Below, piece after piece: positions 26,984-37,257 of a DNA stretch of 64,000 nt. The notes below the pieces were generated by a model, which made no database searches, was not told the DNA's origin, and saw nothing but the letters and a program-made list of their open reading frames with translations. The first letter of the stretch is position 1, and each line of letters starts with the position of its first letter. The position numbers and the translations under genes are program-made. This DNA is from Neobacillus rhizosphaerae (lineage in GTDB: Bacteria; Bacillota; Bacilli; Bacillales; Cytobacillaceae), in assembly GCF_937468385.1 (NCBI RefSeq), contig NZ_CALBWS010000011.1, positions 1 to 64,000 of the forward strand, in the 5' to 3' direction.

Positions 26984-27748
26984 ATGATTGATATTCACTG
27001 TCATATTCTCCCATATACAGATGACGGTCCCTGTCATCTAATTAAATGTAAGGAAATGGCGCAGGCAGCAATTTCAACTGGAATTACCCATATATTTGCT
27101 ACCCCGCACCATCATAATGGGCTATTTGAAAATCCAAAGGCAGATATTTTAAATCGTGTAATTGAGTTTAATAAGTATTTACATCAGGCTAATATTCCTC
27201 TTACCGTTCATCCAGGCCAAGAATTAAGAATTCATCGGGAGATATTTATTTCACTTGAAATGGGTGAAGTACTGACCCTTGACAATAAGGATAAATACTT
27301 ATTATTAGAACTGCCTTCAGGGGAAGTTCCAACCTACACTCAAGAAATTGTTTATGAACTATTGTTGAAAGAGATTACGCCAATTATAGTACACCCTGAA
27401 AGACATAGGGGCTTTATTGAAGAAAACAATTTACTATTTGAATTGGTTCAAGAGGGAGCGTTGACCCAGCTTACTTCTGGAAGTATTCTCGGTCATTTTG
27501 GAAAAAAGGTTAAATCCCTTGCAGACAAAATGATTGAGCATAATTTGGCCCATTTCATCGCTACGGATGCCCATAATACTAATTCAAGAGGGTTCTCCCT
27601 TCAGGAGGCATATGAAACAATCACAAATAAATTTGGCATCAATCGAACATTTTATTTCAAAGAAAACGCTGAACTGCTCTTATGTGGACAATATATTTAT
27701 AAAGAAGAACCAGTCCCGATAAGAAAAAGGATTTTGGGTATTTTATAA
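26984..27748 (+). CDS. Manganese-dependent tyrosine phosphatase (CpsB/YwqE), copy 1
   Basis: 254 aa PHP-fold phosphatase. Metal ligands: MIDIHCHILPYTDDG at the start, ATPHHHNG, VHPERHRGF and ATDAHNTNSRGF. It dephosphorylates the kinase's tyrosine cluster and completes a CpsBCD-type control loop. A second, divergent copy lies at 42019. Confidence 0.87.
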   Translation: MIDIHCHILPYTDDGPCHLIKCKEMAQAAISTGITHIFATPHHHNGLFENPKADILNRVIEFNKYLHQANIPLTVHPGQELRIHREIFISLEMGEVLTLDNKDKYLLLELPSGEVPTYTQEIVYELLLKEITPIIVHPERHRGFIEENNLLFELVQEGALTQLTSGSILGHFGKKVKSLADKMIEHNLAHFIATDAHNTNSRGFSLQEAYETITNKFGINRTFYFKENAELLLCGQYIYKEEPVPIRKRILGIL

Positions 27749-27811
27749 AAATAAAGTTGAGCATGATGAAACAATTTGATTTTTACTTTAGTTCGAAGCA
27801 GGTGATTGTTT

Positions 27812-29014
27812 TTGAATGTGTTGTTTCTAACATTATCAAATATGGAGAATGTAAATGAAAGGGGAATTTATACGGACCTCGTAAAAGAACTTGCGGGAAG
27901 AGGTATAAACATGCATGTGGTTTTTCCAAGAGAGAGAAGAACAGGTTTGCCAACAGAGCTAACGACAACGGAAAACATAAAACTCTTAAAAGTAAAAACA
28001 GGAAATATTACTGAGACAAACTTTATAGAAAAAGGAATCTCGACTTTTAATATTGAGAGCCAATATCTAAAAGCAGTAAAAAGGTATTTTTCAGCTGTTC
28101 GATTTGATTTAATCCTATACTCAACCCCGCCAATAACATTTGAAAAAGTTGTAAATTATTTCAAAAAAAAGCATTACAGTAAAACCTATTTAGTACTTAA
28201 AGATATTTTTCCTCAAAATGCGGTAGATATTGATGTTATTAAAGAAGGCAGCCTGATTTGGAAGTACTTTAGAAACAAAGAGAAAAAATTGTATAAAGCA
28301 TCAGATATTATTGGCTGTATGTCGAAAGGAAATATGAATTACGTATTAAACTATAATCCATATTTAGACAAGACAAAGGTGGAGATTTTTCCTAATTCAA
28401 TTAAGCCGGTTGAAAGAGTGACTAGGACAAATTTGAGTAAAGATCTCTATCAAAAATATAACATTCCAAACGATGCGACTTTATTTGTCTATGGAGGAAA
28501 TTTAGGTAAACCGCAAGGAATAGATTTTTTATTAAAGATAGCCGACAATTTTCACAAAGTGAATAAGGGACACCTATTAATTGTAGGATCAGGTACGGAA
28601 TATGAAACAATCAGAAATCATTTAACTACTAAAAAACCAAAAAATATAAGCTTGTTTAAAAAATTGCCCAAAAATGAATATGATCAGTTAATGGAAAATG
28701 CTGACGTGGGTTTAATATTTTTGGATAAAAGATTTACCATTCCCAACTTCCCCTCTAGATTGACAGCCTATATGGAGTACTCCCTCCCAGTTCTAGCAGC
28801 AACAGACAAAAATACAGATTTAAAAGAAATATTGAAAGAATCAAAAAGTGGATTATGGTCAGAAAGTGGAGATTTAGACACATTTATTGACAATGCCAAG
28901 AAGCTTTCGAGCGATAAAAATCTAAGGGATCAAATGGGGATGAATGGAAGGGGATACTTAGAAGAACATTATGATATTAGAAAGACAGTCAATATCATTA
29001 TTAAGCATTTATAA
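27812..29014 (+). CDS. Glycosyltransferase family 4, WbuB/CapL-like
   Basis: 400 aa, GT-B fold. Has the WbuB-type N-terminus (LFLTLSNMENVNERGIYTDLVKEL), the VLKDIFPQNAVD segment and a C-terminal nucleotide-sugar site (FPSRLTAYMEYSLPVLAA). WbuB/CapL enzymes transfer N-acetyl-L-fucosamine, which fits the CapE-F-G pathway encoded immediately downstream; donor specificity is inferred from that context. Start is TTG 27812, 6 nt after AGGTGA; an in-frame TTG at 27806 is too close to it. Confidence 0.8.
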   Translation: MNVLFLTLSNMENVNERGIYTDLVKELAGRGINMHVVFPRERRTGLPTELTTTENIKLLKVKTGNITETNFIEKGISTFNIESQYLKAVKRYFSAVRFDLILYSTPPITFEKVVNYFKKKHYSKTYLVLKDIFPQNAVDIDVIKEGSLIWKYFRNKEKKLYKASDIIGCMSKGNMNYVLNYNPYLDKTKVEIFPNSIKPVERVTRTNLSKDLYQKYNIPNDATLFVYGGNLGKPQGIDFLLKIADNFHKVNKGHLLIVGSGTEYETIRNHLTTKKPKNISLFKKLPKNEYDQLMENADVGLIFLDKRFTIPNFPSRLTAYMEYSLPVLAATDKNTDLKEILKESKSGLWSESGDLDTFIDNAKKLSSDKNLRDQMGMNGRGYLEEHYDIRKTVNIIIKHL

Positions 29015-29044
29015 ATAGATGCGGCAGGAAAGGAGATGAATATA

Positions 29045-30079
29045 TTGTTTAACGAGAAAACACTACTTATTACTGGGGGAACAGGTTCCTTCGGTAACGC
29101 TGTAATGGAAAGATTCCTAAAAACAAATATTAAAGAGATTCGTATTTTTTCTCGTGATGAAAAAAAACAGGAGGATATACGGAATAAATATAAAAATGAC
29201 AAGCTTAGGTTTTATATAGGGGACGTAAGGGACCTTGCAAGTGTAAAAAATGCCATGCACGGGATAGATTACGTTTTTCATGCAGCAGCATTAAAACAAG
29301 TACCTTCCTGTGAATTCTTCCCGCTGGAAGCGGTAAAAACTAATATACTCGGTACAGAAAATGTCCTAACGGCTTCAATAGATTATGGAATAAAAAAGGT
29401 CATTTGTCTTTCGACTGACAAAGCAGCATATCCAATTAATGCAATGGGAATCTCAAAAGCAATGATGGAAAAGGTATTTATTGCAAAATCAAGAACAGTT
29501 TCTCCCGATAGAACCCTTATATGCGGGACTAGATATGGAAATGTTATGGCCTCGCGAGGTTCAGTTATCCCATTGTTTATTGAACAAATAAAAAGCGGTC
29601 TTCCAATAACGGTTACCGACCCTAATATGTCTAGATTCCTTATGAGTCTTAAAGAGGCAGTAGAACTTGTCATATTTGCTTTTCAAAATGCTGAATCCGG
29701 GGATATTATGGTCCAAAAGGCGCCCGCATGTCAAATAGGTCACTTAGCTCAGGCATTACAAGAAATATTTAACGCAGATAATGAGATTAAAGTAATAGGT
29801 ACTCGTCATGGAGAAAAGCTATATGAAACTCTTCTAACAAGGGAGGAATTTTTGGCAGCAGAAGATTTAGGGCACTTTTTTAGAATTCCTGCTGATAAAA
29901 GAGATTTGAATTATGATAAGTATTTTGCTGAAGGGGACAAAAATTTATCTGTTATTGAAGAATATAACTCCCACAATACAAAAATTTTAAATATAGAGCA
30001 AATCAAAGAGAAACTTCTCGAATTAGAATTTGTCCAAAATGAACTAAAGGATGTAAAGGTGAAGGTAGAGACACTCTAA
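29045..30079 (+). CDS. capE: UDP-GlcNAc 4,6-dehydratase / 5-epimerase (CapE/WbjB)
   Basis: 344 aa short-chain dehydrogenase. Motifs LLITGGTGSFGNAV (NADP site), FHAAALKQVPSCEFFP, and the catalytic STDKAAYPINAMGISKAMME, in which Met replaces the usual Tyr as in CapE. First enzyme of UDP-N-acetyl-L-fucosamine synthesis. Start at TTG 29045 gives MFNEKTLLITGG, the usual CapE length, and lies 9 nt after AGGAG; the ATG at 29036 touches the ribosome site. Confidence 0.9.
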   Translation: MFNEKTLLITGGTGSFGNAVMERFLKTNIKEIRIFSRDEKKQEDIRNKYKNDKLRFYIGDVRDLASVKNAMHGIDYVFHAAALKQVPSCEFFPLEAVKTNILGTENVLTASIDYGIKKVICLSTDKAAYPINAMGISKAMMEKVFIAKSRTVSPDRTLICGTRYGNVMASRGSVIPLFIEQIKSGLPITVTDPNMSRFLMSLKEAVELVIFAFQNAESGDIMVQKAPACQIGHLAQALQEIFNADNEIKVIGTRHGEKLYETLLTREEFLAAEDLGHFFRIPADKRDLNYDKYFAEGDKNLSVIEEYNSHNTKILNIEQIKEKLLELEFVQNELKDVKVKVETL

Positions 30080-30123
30080 TTTATTTTGAGAAATTTAGCA
30101 CAAAAAGGAAGGCTTGATATTTA

Positions 30124-31233
30124 ATGAAAATACTGGTTACTGGTGCAAATGGATTTGTAGGTAAAAATCTAGTAGCTGAATTAAAAAATCAAGATTATGA
30201 AGATATTTTTGAGTTTAGCAGGGAAACCGACCCCTCTTTATTAGATACGTATACTAAGGAATGTGATTTTGTCTTTCATTTAGCTGGAGTAAATCGACCC
30301 AAGGATCAAAAAGAATTTATGGAAGGGAATTATGGTTTCACGTCAGAATTATTGGCCCTATTAAAAAAACATAATAATAAATCACCAGTACTTTTTACAT
30401 CCTCTACGCAGGCTTCCAAGGATAATCCTTATGGCAGAAGCAAGAAAGCAGTAGAGGATTTATTGTTTTCTTATAGCAAACAAATGGGAGTAAAAACCTT
30501 AATTTATAGATTGCCAAATCTTTTTGGTAAATGGTGCAGACCGAATTATAACAGTGTTGTCGCAACCTTTTGTCATAATATTGCAAGGAATTTACCCATT
30601 CGGGTAAATGACCCAAATACTGAAATAACATTATGTTATATCGATCATGTACTAGAAGAATTTTTACGAGCGTTAGAAGGTTATGAAACAAGTAATGAGG
30701 AAATTTGTGTTGTTCCAAAAAGTTATAAACTCACACTGGGCGAGTTAGCCGATAAGCTCAATTCATTTGCAGAAAATCGGGAATCATTAATAATGCCATC
30801 TTTAGAAAAGGAATTGGATAAAGCATTATATAGTACATTTTTATCTTACCTAGAAGAGGATAATTTCTCCTATAGATTAAAAAAGAATGTTGATGATCGC
30901 GGATGGCTTACAGAGTTTATTAAGTCGAAAGCAAATGGTCAAATATTTATCTCGAAAACAAAGCCAGGAATTACACGAGGAAATCACTGGCATCATACAA
31001 AGGTAGAAAAGTTCCTCGTGATTCAAGGTGAAGCTAATATTAGGTTTAGAAAAATTGATTGTGAAAATGTACTTGATTATAAGGTAAATGGAGAAATACC
31101 TGAAGTAGTAGACATACCTGTAGGTTATACACACTCCATTGAAAATACCGGACAAGAAGATGTCATCACCATATTTTGGGCTTGTGAAATCTTTAATCCA
31201 GAAAAACCCGATACTTATTTCCTGGAGGTCTAA
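30124..31233 (+). CDS. capF: Bifunctional 3-epimerase / C4-reductase (CapF/WbjC)
   Basis: 369 aa, the exact family length. N-terminal SDR reductase (ILVTGANGFVGKNLVAEL; YGRSKKAVEDLL supplies Tyr/Lys) and C-terminal cupin epimerase (RGNHWHHTKVEKFLVIQGEA, metal-binding His cluster, then YTHSIENTG). Second step to UDP-FucNAc. Follows capE by 44 nt. Confidence 0.9.
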   Translation: MKILVTGANGFVGKNLVAELKNQDYEDIFEFSRETDPSLLDTYTKECDFVFHLAGVNRPKDQKEFMEGNYGFTSELLALLKKHNNKSPVLFTSSTQASKDNPYGRSKKAVEDLLFSYSKQMGVKTLIYRLPNLFGKWCRPNYNSVVATFCHNIARNLPIRVNDPNTEITLCYIDHVLEEFLRALEGYETSNEEICVVPKSYKLTLGELADKLNSFAENRESLIMPSLEKELDKALYSTFLSYLEEDNFSYRLKKNVDDRGWLTEFIKSKANGQIFISKTKPGITRGNHWHHTKVEKFLVIQGEANIRFRKIDCENVLDYKVNGEIPEVVDIPVGYTHSIENTGQEDVITIFWACEIFNPEKPDTYFLEV

Positions 31234-31238
31234 GTAAA

Positions 31239-32366
31239 GTGGAAAAATTGAAGGTAATGACGATTGTAGGAACAAGACCTGAAATAATTAGATTATCAGA
31301 AGTTATAAAAGCTTGTGATAACTATTTTAATCATACTTTAGTGCATACAGGGCAAAATTGGGATTATACGCTTAATGACATCTTTTTTGAAGAATTAGGG
31401 GTAAGAGAGCCTGACCATTATTTAGGGGTTGTTGGGGAAAACCTTGGGGAAACGATAGGAAATATCATTGCTGCTTCCTACAAAATATTAACAGAAGAGA
31501 AACCAAATGCACTATTGATACTTGGAGATACCAATAGTTGTTTGAGTGCCATTGCAGCAAAGCGATTAAAAATACCAATCTTCCATATGGAAGCAGGAAA
31601 TCGCTGCTTTGACCAAAATGTACCTGAGGAAATTAATCGAAAAATTGTAGATCACCTATCTGATATTAATCTGTCTTACACAGAACATAGTCGCAGATAC
31701 CTGTTAGCAGAAGGAATACGAAAAGAACATATTTTCGTGACAGGATCACCGATGACTGAGGTAATAAAAAAAAATATGAATGGGATTCAGAATAGCACTG
31801 TGCTTGAAGACTTAAATCTTGAAAAGAAAAAATACATTCTAGTTTCAGCACACCGTGAAGAAAATATCGACAATGAACATAATTTTTTACTATTAATGAA
31901 CGCAATAAACAAAATAGCAGAAAAGTATCAATTTCCCGTTATATATTCAACTCACCCGCGCAGCTGGAAGAAAATTGAAGAAAGAGGTTTTAAATTTCAC
32001 CCCCTTGTCCGTCAACTGAAACCGTTTGGCTTTTTTGAATATAACCACCTGCAGATGAATGCGTTTAATGTGCTTTCTGACAGTGGAACGCTTTCAGAAG
32101 AATCTGCCATTCTTGGTTTTTCAGGAGTCTTAATCAGAACATCAACTGAACGACCAGAAGTACTTGATAAAGGAACAGTCGTAATCGGTGGAATTACAGA
32201 AAAAGAAATTTTGCAGGCTGTAGAATTGAGCAGAACAATGAGTACGAAGGAAGAGAAGATGTACCTTCCTAATGATTATAAGGATGAAAATGTCTCGGTG
32301 AAAGTAGTAAAGATTATTCAAAGTTATACGGAAATAGTTAATATGGTGGTCTGGAGGAAGGTGTAA
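31239..32366 (+). CDS. capG: UDP-GlcNAc 2-epimerase family (CapG/WbjD)
   Basis: 375 aa. Family blocks TIVGTRPEIIRLSEVI, VHTGQNWDYT, LGDTNS, HMEAGNRCFDQNVPEEINRKIVDH and SDSGTLSEES. CapG completes UDP-N-acetyl-L-fucosamine from the CapF product. GTG start 9 nt after GGAGG, which overlaps the end of capF. Confidence 0.9.
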   Translation: MEKLKVMTIVGTRPEIIRLSEVIKACDNYFNHTLVHTGQNWDYTLNDIFFEELGVREPDHYLGVVGENLGETIGNIIAASYKILTEEKPNALLILGDTNSCLSAIAAKRLKIPIFHMEAGNRCFDQNVPEEINRKIVDHLSDINLSYTEHSRRYLLAEGIRKEHIFVTGSPMTEVIKKNMNGIQNSTVLEDLNLEKKKYILVSAHREENIDNEHNFLLLMNAINKIAEKYQFPVIYSTHPRSWKKIEERGFKFHPLVRQLKPFGFFEYNHLQMNAFNVLSDSGTLSEESAILGFSGVLIRTSTERPEVLDKGTVVIGGITEKEILQAVELSRTMSTKEEKMYLPNDYKDENVSVKVVKIIQSYTEIVNMVVWRKV

Positions 32367-32370
32367 AAAA

Positions 32371-33456
32371 ATGAATATTATGGTTTTTGATGTCCCTGCA
32401 GAAAATAGAGGAGCATTATCAATCCTAAATGATTTTTATGATGAGGTAAAATCACATCATGATAAAAATATAAATTGGATATTTGTCCTTAGTAAACCTG
32501 AATTACAAGAAACTGAGAATATAAAAATATTAAGGTTTCCTTGGATAAAGAAAAGTTGGGCACATAGGGTTTTATTTGATAGCTTTGTAGCAGCAAAATT
32601 AATAAAAAAATATAAAATTGAAAAAGTATTATCATTTCAAAATGTAATTATTCCAAAAACCAATATTCCTCAAATTCTATATGTTCATCAACCACTACCA
32701 TTTGTTTCTTACAAATTTAGTCTGATGGAAAATACAATTTTCTGGATTTATCAAAATATCATAGGGAATAAAATAATACATTCAATCAAGAATGCAAGTA
32801 AGGTAATTGTCCAATCTGAATGGATGAAACAAGCATGTAGGGAAAAATCCGGGGTTAAAAATGAAAAAATAGATGTTATATTTCCAAACATTAATATTGA
32901 TATTAAGGAATATTTTAAACCCAATTTAGACTCCTTATCTACTTTTTTTTACCCAGCAGGAGCAAGTATTTATAAAAACCATAAGATAATCATTGATGCC
33001 TGCAAGAATTTAAAAAATGAAAACTTAAAGGATTTTAAAGTCATTTTCACGTTAAATGGTGATGAAAATGATTATATTAAAAAGTTATTTAAAGAAGTTA
33101 AAGATCATCATTTACCAATAGATTTTGTTGGAAGTTTAACTAGAGAAAATGTTTTTGAACTATATACCAAGTCAATATTGATATTTCCCTCCTATATTGA
33201 AACTTATGGATTGCCCTTGCTTGAGACAAGATTACATGGAGGTGTAATACTAGCGTCCGATTCTCCTTTCTCTAATGAAATACTTAATAAATATGAAAAT
33301 GCATATTTTTTTAATCCTTTTCATTCAGAAGACCTATTTATGTTAATGAAAAAAATAATTCAGCAAAAAGTGGAATATAAAAACGTTGAAGAAACACATT
33401 TCCTTAATTCATATAATCGAAAAATGAAAATAATCGATAAGATTATTGAAAATTAA
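32371..33456 (+). CDS. Glycosyltransferase family 4 (GT-B)
   Basis: 361 aa. N-terminal acceptor domain (ILYVHQPLPFVS) and C-terminal donor domain with the E-x7-E-like segment IFPSYIETYGLPLLETRLHGGVILASD. A cytoplasmic transferase that adds one sugar to the lipid-linked repeat unit; donor and acceptor unknown. It starts 4 nt after capG. Confidence 0.82.
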   Translation: MNIMVFDVPAENRGALSILNDFYDEVKSHHDKNINWIFVLSKPELQETENIKILRFPWIKKSWAHRVLFDSFVAAKLIKKYKIEKVLSFQNVIIPKTNIPQILYVHQPLPFVSYKFSLMENTIFWIYQNIIGNKIIHSIKNASKVIVQSEWMKQACREKSGVKNEKIDVIFPNINIDIKEYFKPNLDSLSTFFYPAGASIYKNHKIIIDACKNLKNENLKDFKVIFTLNGDENDYIKKLFKEVKDHHLPIDFVGSLTRENVFELYTKSILIFPSYIETYGLPLLETRLHGGVILASDSPFSNEILNKYENAYFFNPFHSEDLFMLMKKIIQQKVEYKNVEETHFLNSYNRKMKIIDKIIEN

Positions 33457-33502
33457 TCAGTGGATTTTCATCCATTACCATACCATGGAAACGGTGAGAT
33501 TA

Positions 33503-34807
33503 GTGAGTAATTTATTGTCAAATAATCCAGTTAGATCCTTAAAGGGGAATTTCGTTTGGACATTTACCGGGAATGTTATATATGCAATATGTCAATGGGG
33601 TATATTTATTGCAATTACCAAATTAGGAACAGCGGAAATGGTGGGGCAATATGCATTAGGACTAGCAATAACAGCTCCTGTTTTTTTATTTTTAAATATG
33701 AATCTTAGTGTGGTCATGGTTACCGACAAAAGGGATCAATTCTATTATAAAGATTACTTTATCTTAAGGTTGATCACATTATTTTTATCCATGTTGATTA
33801 TTTTTTTTCTTATTATTTTTTTCGATTATAGTTTTATTACTTTACTTGTAATCATTCTAGTTGGGTGCTCAAAAGTCATTGAGTCGATTAGTGATATTTT
33901 TAATGGTATAAGCCAGAAGGTTGAACGGATGCAAGTTATAGCTATTTCAAAAATTTTAAAGGGAGTTATCTCCCTTGTAGGTGTAATCATTGTTTTATAT
34001 TTCACAAAGAATATCATAATTACAAATCTTAGCATCATAGTAAGTTGGTCAGTTGTACTATTATTTTTTGATTATAGAAAAGGGATGGAATCGCTATTAT
34101 TAAATGATAACAATAAAAATAATAATAAAGTAATATCAAGGCCATCATCCTTAAATAGCTTAAAATGCATTGCTGTCATATCGTTTCCGTTGGGAGTTGT
34201 AGCATCATTAGATTCATTAAATCTAAATATTCCAAGGTATTTTATTCAAGGAATGCTAGGTGAAGAATCACTTGGATATTTTGCAGCAATAGTTTATCTG
34301 ATGGTAGCTGGAGGTACTGTGATTGGCGCCTTATGCCAATCATCTCTTCCTAGATTATCTCAATATTATAAAGAAGAAAAATATAACTTGTTTAAGACAC
34401 TATTGTTAAAACTTTTATTAATTGCTTTCATTCTTGGTTTATTAGGAATTATCATTGCAGCATTGGCTGGGGGAACGGTCCTAACCCTCCTGTATAATCA
34501 AGAATATGCTCAATATAAAATCGTTTTTATTTTAATTATGATTTCTACAGCGTTTTGGTATATCTCTTCCTTCTTAGATGTAGGAATAAATGCAACTCAA
34601 AACTTTAAAATGCAAATCCCGATATATGCTGCAACTATATTAACTTCAATAGGTACATCGTTTTACTTTATTCCCGCACATCAATTAGTAGGGGGAGCCA
34701 TCGTGGTATGTATTGGAATGGCAGTGCGCTTTACGACAAGTGTGATTGTTTTAAGAAAAATAATGAAAGCTAAAGATTTTAGAAATTTAGCTCCTTCTTT
34801 AAATTAA
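33503..34807 (+). CDS. Oligosaccharide flippase (Wzx)
   Basis: 434 aa with about 12 membrane helices, polysaccharide-transporter (MOP/PST) superfamily; opens with NPVRSLKGNFVWTFTGNVIYAICQWGIFIAITKLG, typical of Wzx. It flips the undecaprenyl-linked repeat unit. Start GTG 33503 follows GGTGAG; earlier starts at 33446 and 33485 have no ribosome site and would overlap the preceding gene. Confidence 0.8.
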   Translation: MSNLLSNNPVRSLKGNFVWTFTGNVIYAICQWGIFIAITKLGTAEMVGQYALGLAITAPVFLFLNMNLSVVMVTDKRDQFYYKDYFILRLITLFLSMLIIFFLIIFFDYSFITLLVIILVGCSKVIESISDIFNGISQKVERMQVIAISKILKGVISLVGVIIVLYFTKNIIITNLSIIVSWSVVLLFFDYRKGMESLLLNDNNKNNNKVISRPSSLNSLKCIAVISFPLGVVASLDSLNLNIPRYFIQGMLGEESLGYFAAIVYLMVAGGTVIGALCQSSLPRLSQYYKEEKYNLFKTLLLKLLLIAFILGLLGIIIAALAGGTVLTLLYNQEYAQYKIVFILIMISTAFWYISSFLDVGINATQNFKMQIPIYAATILTSIGTSFYFIPAHQLVGGAIVVCIGMAVRFTTSVIVLRKIMKAKDFRNLAPSLN

Positions 34808-34843
34808 ATAAACTAGATTTAAACAGGATATGGAGTGTTTCCT

Positions 34844-36199
34844 ATGGTAATTTTTATGGTTGCGCTGATTTTAATGATAATTTTTTTGACTCCAATCATA
34901 TTTTCGCTTAAATATGATTTAAAAAAAGGAGACCTCCTAAAGCCATCAAGAATAGTTGCTGCTTTGCACTTAGTTAGTATAGTGCCATATTTATTTCTTT
35001 TTTCATTTAATAATGAATTAGGTTCTCCTTTAGTAAGAAACCACAAAAGTATGGGGAATTTAGACATAACTATTGCTTATTATGGGTTAATACAAGCTTT
35101 ATGTTTTATTTCGATCCTTTTAGGTCTTAATTCGAATGCAGCAAAAAAAATACCGAAGTTTTTTCCTTATATAGGTGTTAAATATACAAGAAGACAGCTT
35201 CGACTAAGTTTCATTATGGCAGGATTAATAGGGGGAGGAGCATTTTTTTTGTTTTTGTCGAAAATTGGAGGACTCAATTATTTGTTAAACAATTTGGAAT
35301 ATCGAACTTTTATCATAGCAGGAAATAATTATCTAACAAGTCTTTTTTCTTGTCTAAATATTGCCTTAGCAATATTGATTTATTCCTTAAAAGAAAAGAA
35401 AACCTATACTAAACTTTTATTTATAATAATTCTATGTGTTGCATCAATATTAATATTTTCTTCCATGGGGGGGAGAAGTTCAACCATCTATCTCATGTTT
35501 CTAATTCTGTTGGTAGTTCATTATGGTGTAAAAAGGATTAGAAAAATTCCAAGGAAAGCAATATTTATTGCTTTCCTAATGATAATTTACTTTATTGCAA
35601 TACCTATAATAAGAACACCTGGCGCTTTCGAATATTATAGTAAGAATATTAATCAATTAGAGAAGGATATACGGGAAAATTATGAAATAATATTTACTCA
35701 AACAAGTTATGTAGATCATTATTTATTAATATTAAATTATTTTGATATCGATAAGTTATGGTTAGGTGCAAGTTATGTTGATTTGTTGAAAGCACCGATA
35801 CCAAGCTCCCTTATTTCCAACAAACCACCGGTTGATGATGGTGTTTATTTAAGAACAATAGCAGAGGGAATGGATGTCCGACCTTCTTTGCCATATAAGG
35901 ATTTGTATAAATCTTCATGGCCTCCAGAAACTTTGGGGATCATGTATATGAATTTTTGGATACCTGGTGTAATTATTGGGGCATATTTGTTAGGTGTAAT
36001 ATACAAGACTTTTTATAATTACATGGTTAATTCAAAATATAATATCTTTTCCATATTAATCTATTCAAACATATTATTTAGTTTTCACCTGAGTAATTTG
36101 AGAATTGTCCAAACTTTATCGAGCATCATATTGATTTTTTTATTTTTTATACTGTTTTATAGAATAAGGTTTGATCCAATATATAAATTTAAGGAATAA
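34844..36199 (+). CDS. Polysaccharide polymerase (Wzy-like)
   Basis: 451 aa with about 10-12 membrane helices and a large extracytoplasmic loop (about residues 260-360: IIRTPGAFEYYSKNINQLEKD to SSWPPETLGIMYMNFWIPG), the O-antigen polymerase/EpsG-like layout. Wzy sequences are poorly conserved, so the call rests on topology and the neighbouring Wzx and Wzz genes. ATG 34844 is 8 nt after GGAG. Confidence 0.75.
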   Translation: MVIFMVALILMIIFLTPIIFSLKYDLKKGDLLKPSRIVAALHLVSIVPYLFLFSFNNELGSPLVRNHKSMGNLDITIAYYGLIQALCFISILLGLNSNAAKKIPKFFPYIGVKYTRRQLRLSFIMAGLIGGGAFFLFLSKIGGLNYLLNNLEYRTFIIAGNNYLTSLFSCLNIALAILIYSLKEKKTYTKLLFIIILCVASILIFSSMGGRSSTIYLMFLILLVVHYGVKRIRKIPRKAIFIAFLMIIYFIAIPIIRTPGAFEYYSKNINQLEKDIRENYEIIFTQTSYVDHYLLILNYFDIDKLWLGASYVDLLKAPIPSSLISNKPPVDDGVYLRTIAEGMDVRPSLPYKDLYKSSWPPETLGIMYMNFWIPGVIIGAYLLGVIYKTFYNYMVNSKYNIFSILIYSNILFSFHLSNLRIVQTLSSIILIFLFFILFYRIRFDPIYKFKE

Positions 36200-36273
36200 T
36201 TTCTCAATTATGTTGAATTGACAAACATGAAATACCAGTTTTCCGGAGGGAAATTCAGGAAGGGGGAAAACGA

Positions 36274-37179
36274 ATGAATTCTGATCTTCGAACGGCTTTT
36301 TTATTGCAGATTCATAAAAATCCAGATCAAGTGAATCAGTTTATTAAACAGCTTATTTCAGAAGGTCAAGCAGATGTATTTGTTCATATTGACAAAAGGA
36401 ATTACGAAAAATTAAATGAAAAAATAATAAAAAGTCCTAATGTAAAGGTTCTACAGCAAAATATCGTCTGTGAATGGGGTGATATTAGTCAAATCGATGC
36501 TACTATTCTACTAATAAGAGAAGCACTTGCATCTAAAAATGAGTATGATTATGTCTGTTTAAGAAGCGGGCAGGACTTGCTGGTAAAAGAAGGTTTTAAA
36601 GAATTCTTAATAAAAAACCAAGGTAAAATTTTTATGAAGATAAGAAATACGGATAGGAAAAAATTAGGTTTTATGAAAATTAACTGGCCAAGAGTGACTC
36701 GTAGACGGTATACCTCAACCCATCCTATCAGGGTTTATCGGAGATTGGTTCTTAGCCTTTATAATAAGGGGATAAATATTTCTCCAAATTCACACCAATT
36801 TCCTTTGGATTACACATTTTATACTGGCTCACAGTGGTTTACCATTCCGGTTGAAACGGCAAAGTATATCATTAAGTTTTTAGATGAAAATGAATGGTAT
36901 TATAAGTATTTTGAAAATTCATTGGTCCCCGATGAATGTTTTTTTCACACTTTACTATTAAATTCACACTTTAAACATGAAGTTGTCAATAACAACCTCA
37001 TGTTTTTTAAATGGGGAAAAACACTTAGTGAGCGAAATTCCCCTCAGAACTTAACGACAGAAGATATTCCACTCATTGAGGGAGCTAATCAATTTTTTGC
37101 AAGAAAATTTGACGAAAATGTTGATAAATCAGTCATTGAATATTTTACCAATCAGGTTTGGTTTGGTAGTAAAAAGTAA
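36274..37179 (+). CDS. GT14-type (core-2/I-branching-like) N-acetylglucosaminyltransferase
   Basis: 301 aa. Matches the bacterial branch of GT14: TAFLLQIHKNPDQVNQFIKQL, FVHIDKRN, CEWGDISQIDATILLIREAL, YVCLRSGQDLLV, TGSQWFTIPVETAKYI and LVPDECFFHTLLLNS. The family transfers GlcNAc or Xyl through a beta-1,6 link and often makes branches, so the polymer may be branched. Preceded by AGGAAGGGGG. Confidence 0.8.
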   Translation: MNSDLRTAFLLQIHKNPDQVNQFIKQLISEGQADVFVHIDKRNYEKLNEKIIKSPNVKVLQQNIVCEWGDISQIDATILLIREALASKNEYDYVCLRSGQDLLVKEGFKEFLIKNQGKIFMKIRNTDRKKLGFMKINWPRVTRRRYTSTHPIRVYRRLVLSLYNKGINISPNSHQFPLDYTFYTGSQWFTIPVETAKYIIKFLDENEWYYKYFENSLVPDECFFHTLLLNSHFKHEVVNNNLMFFKWGKTLSERNSPQNLTTEDIPLIEGANQFFARKFDENVDKSVIEYFTNQVWFGSKK

Positions 37180-37257
37180 TTAGTGCACTAAATGATGAAA
37201 ATATATAGGCGGCTATTTATAGGTTTGTATTAAGGCAGTGAAGTGAGGTTGGTAGGT

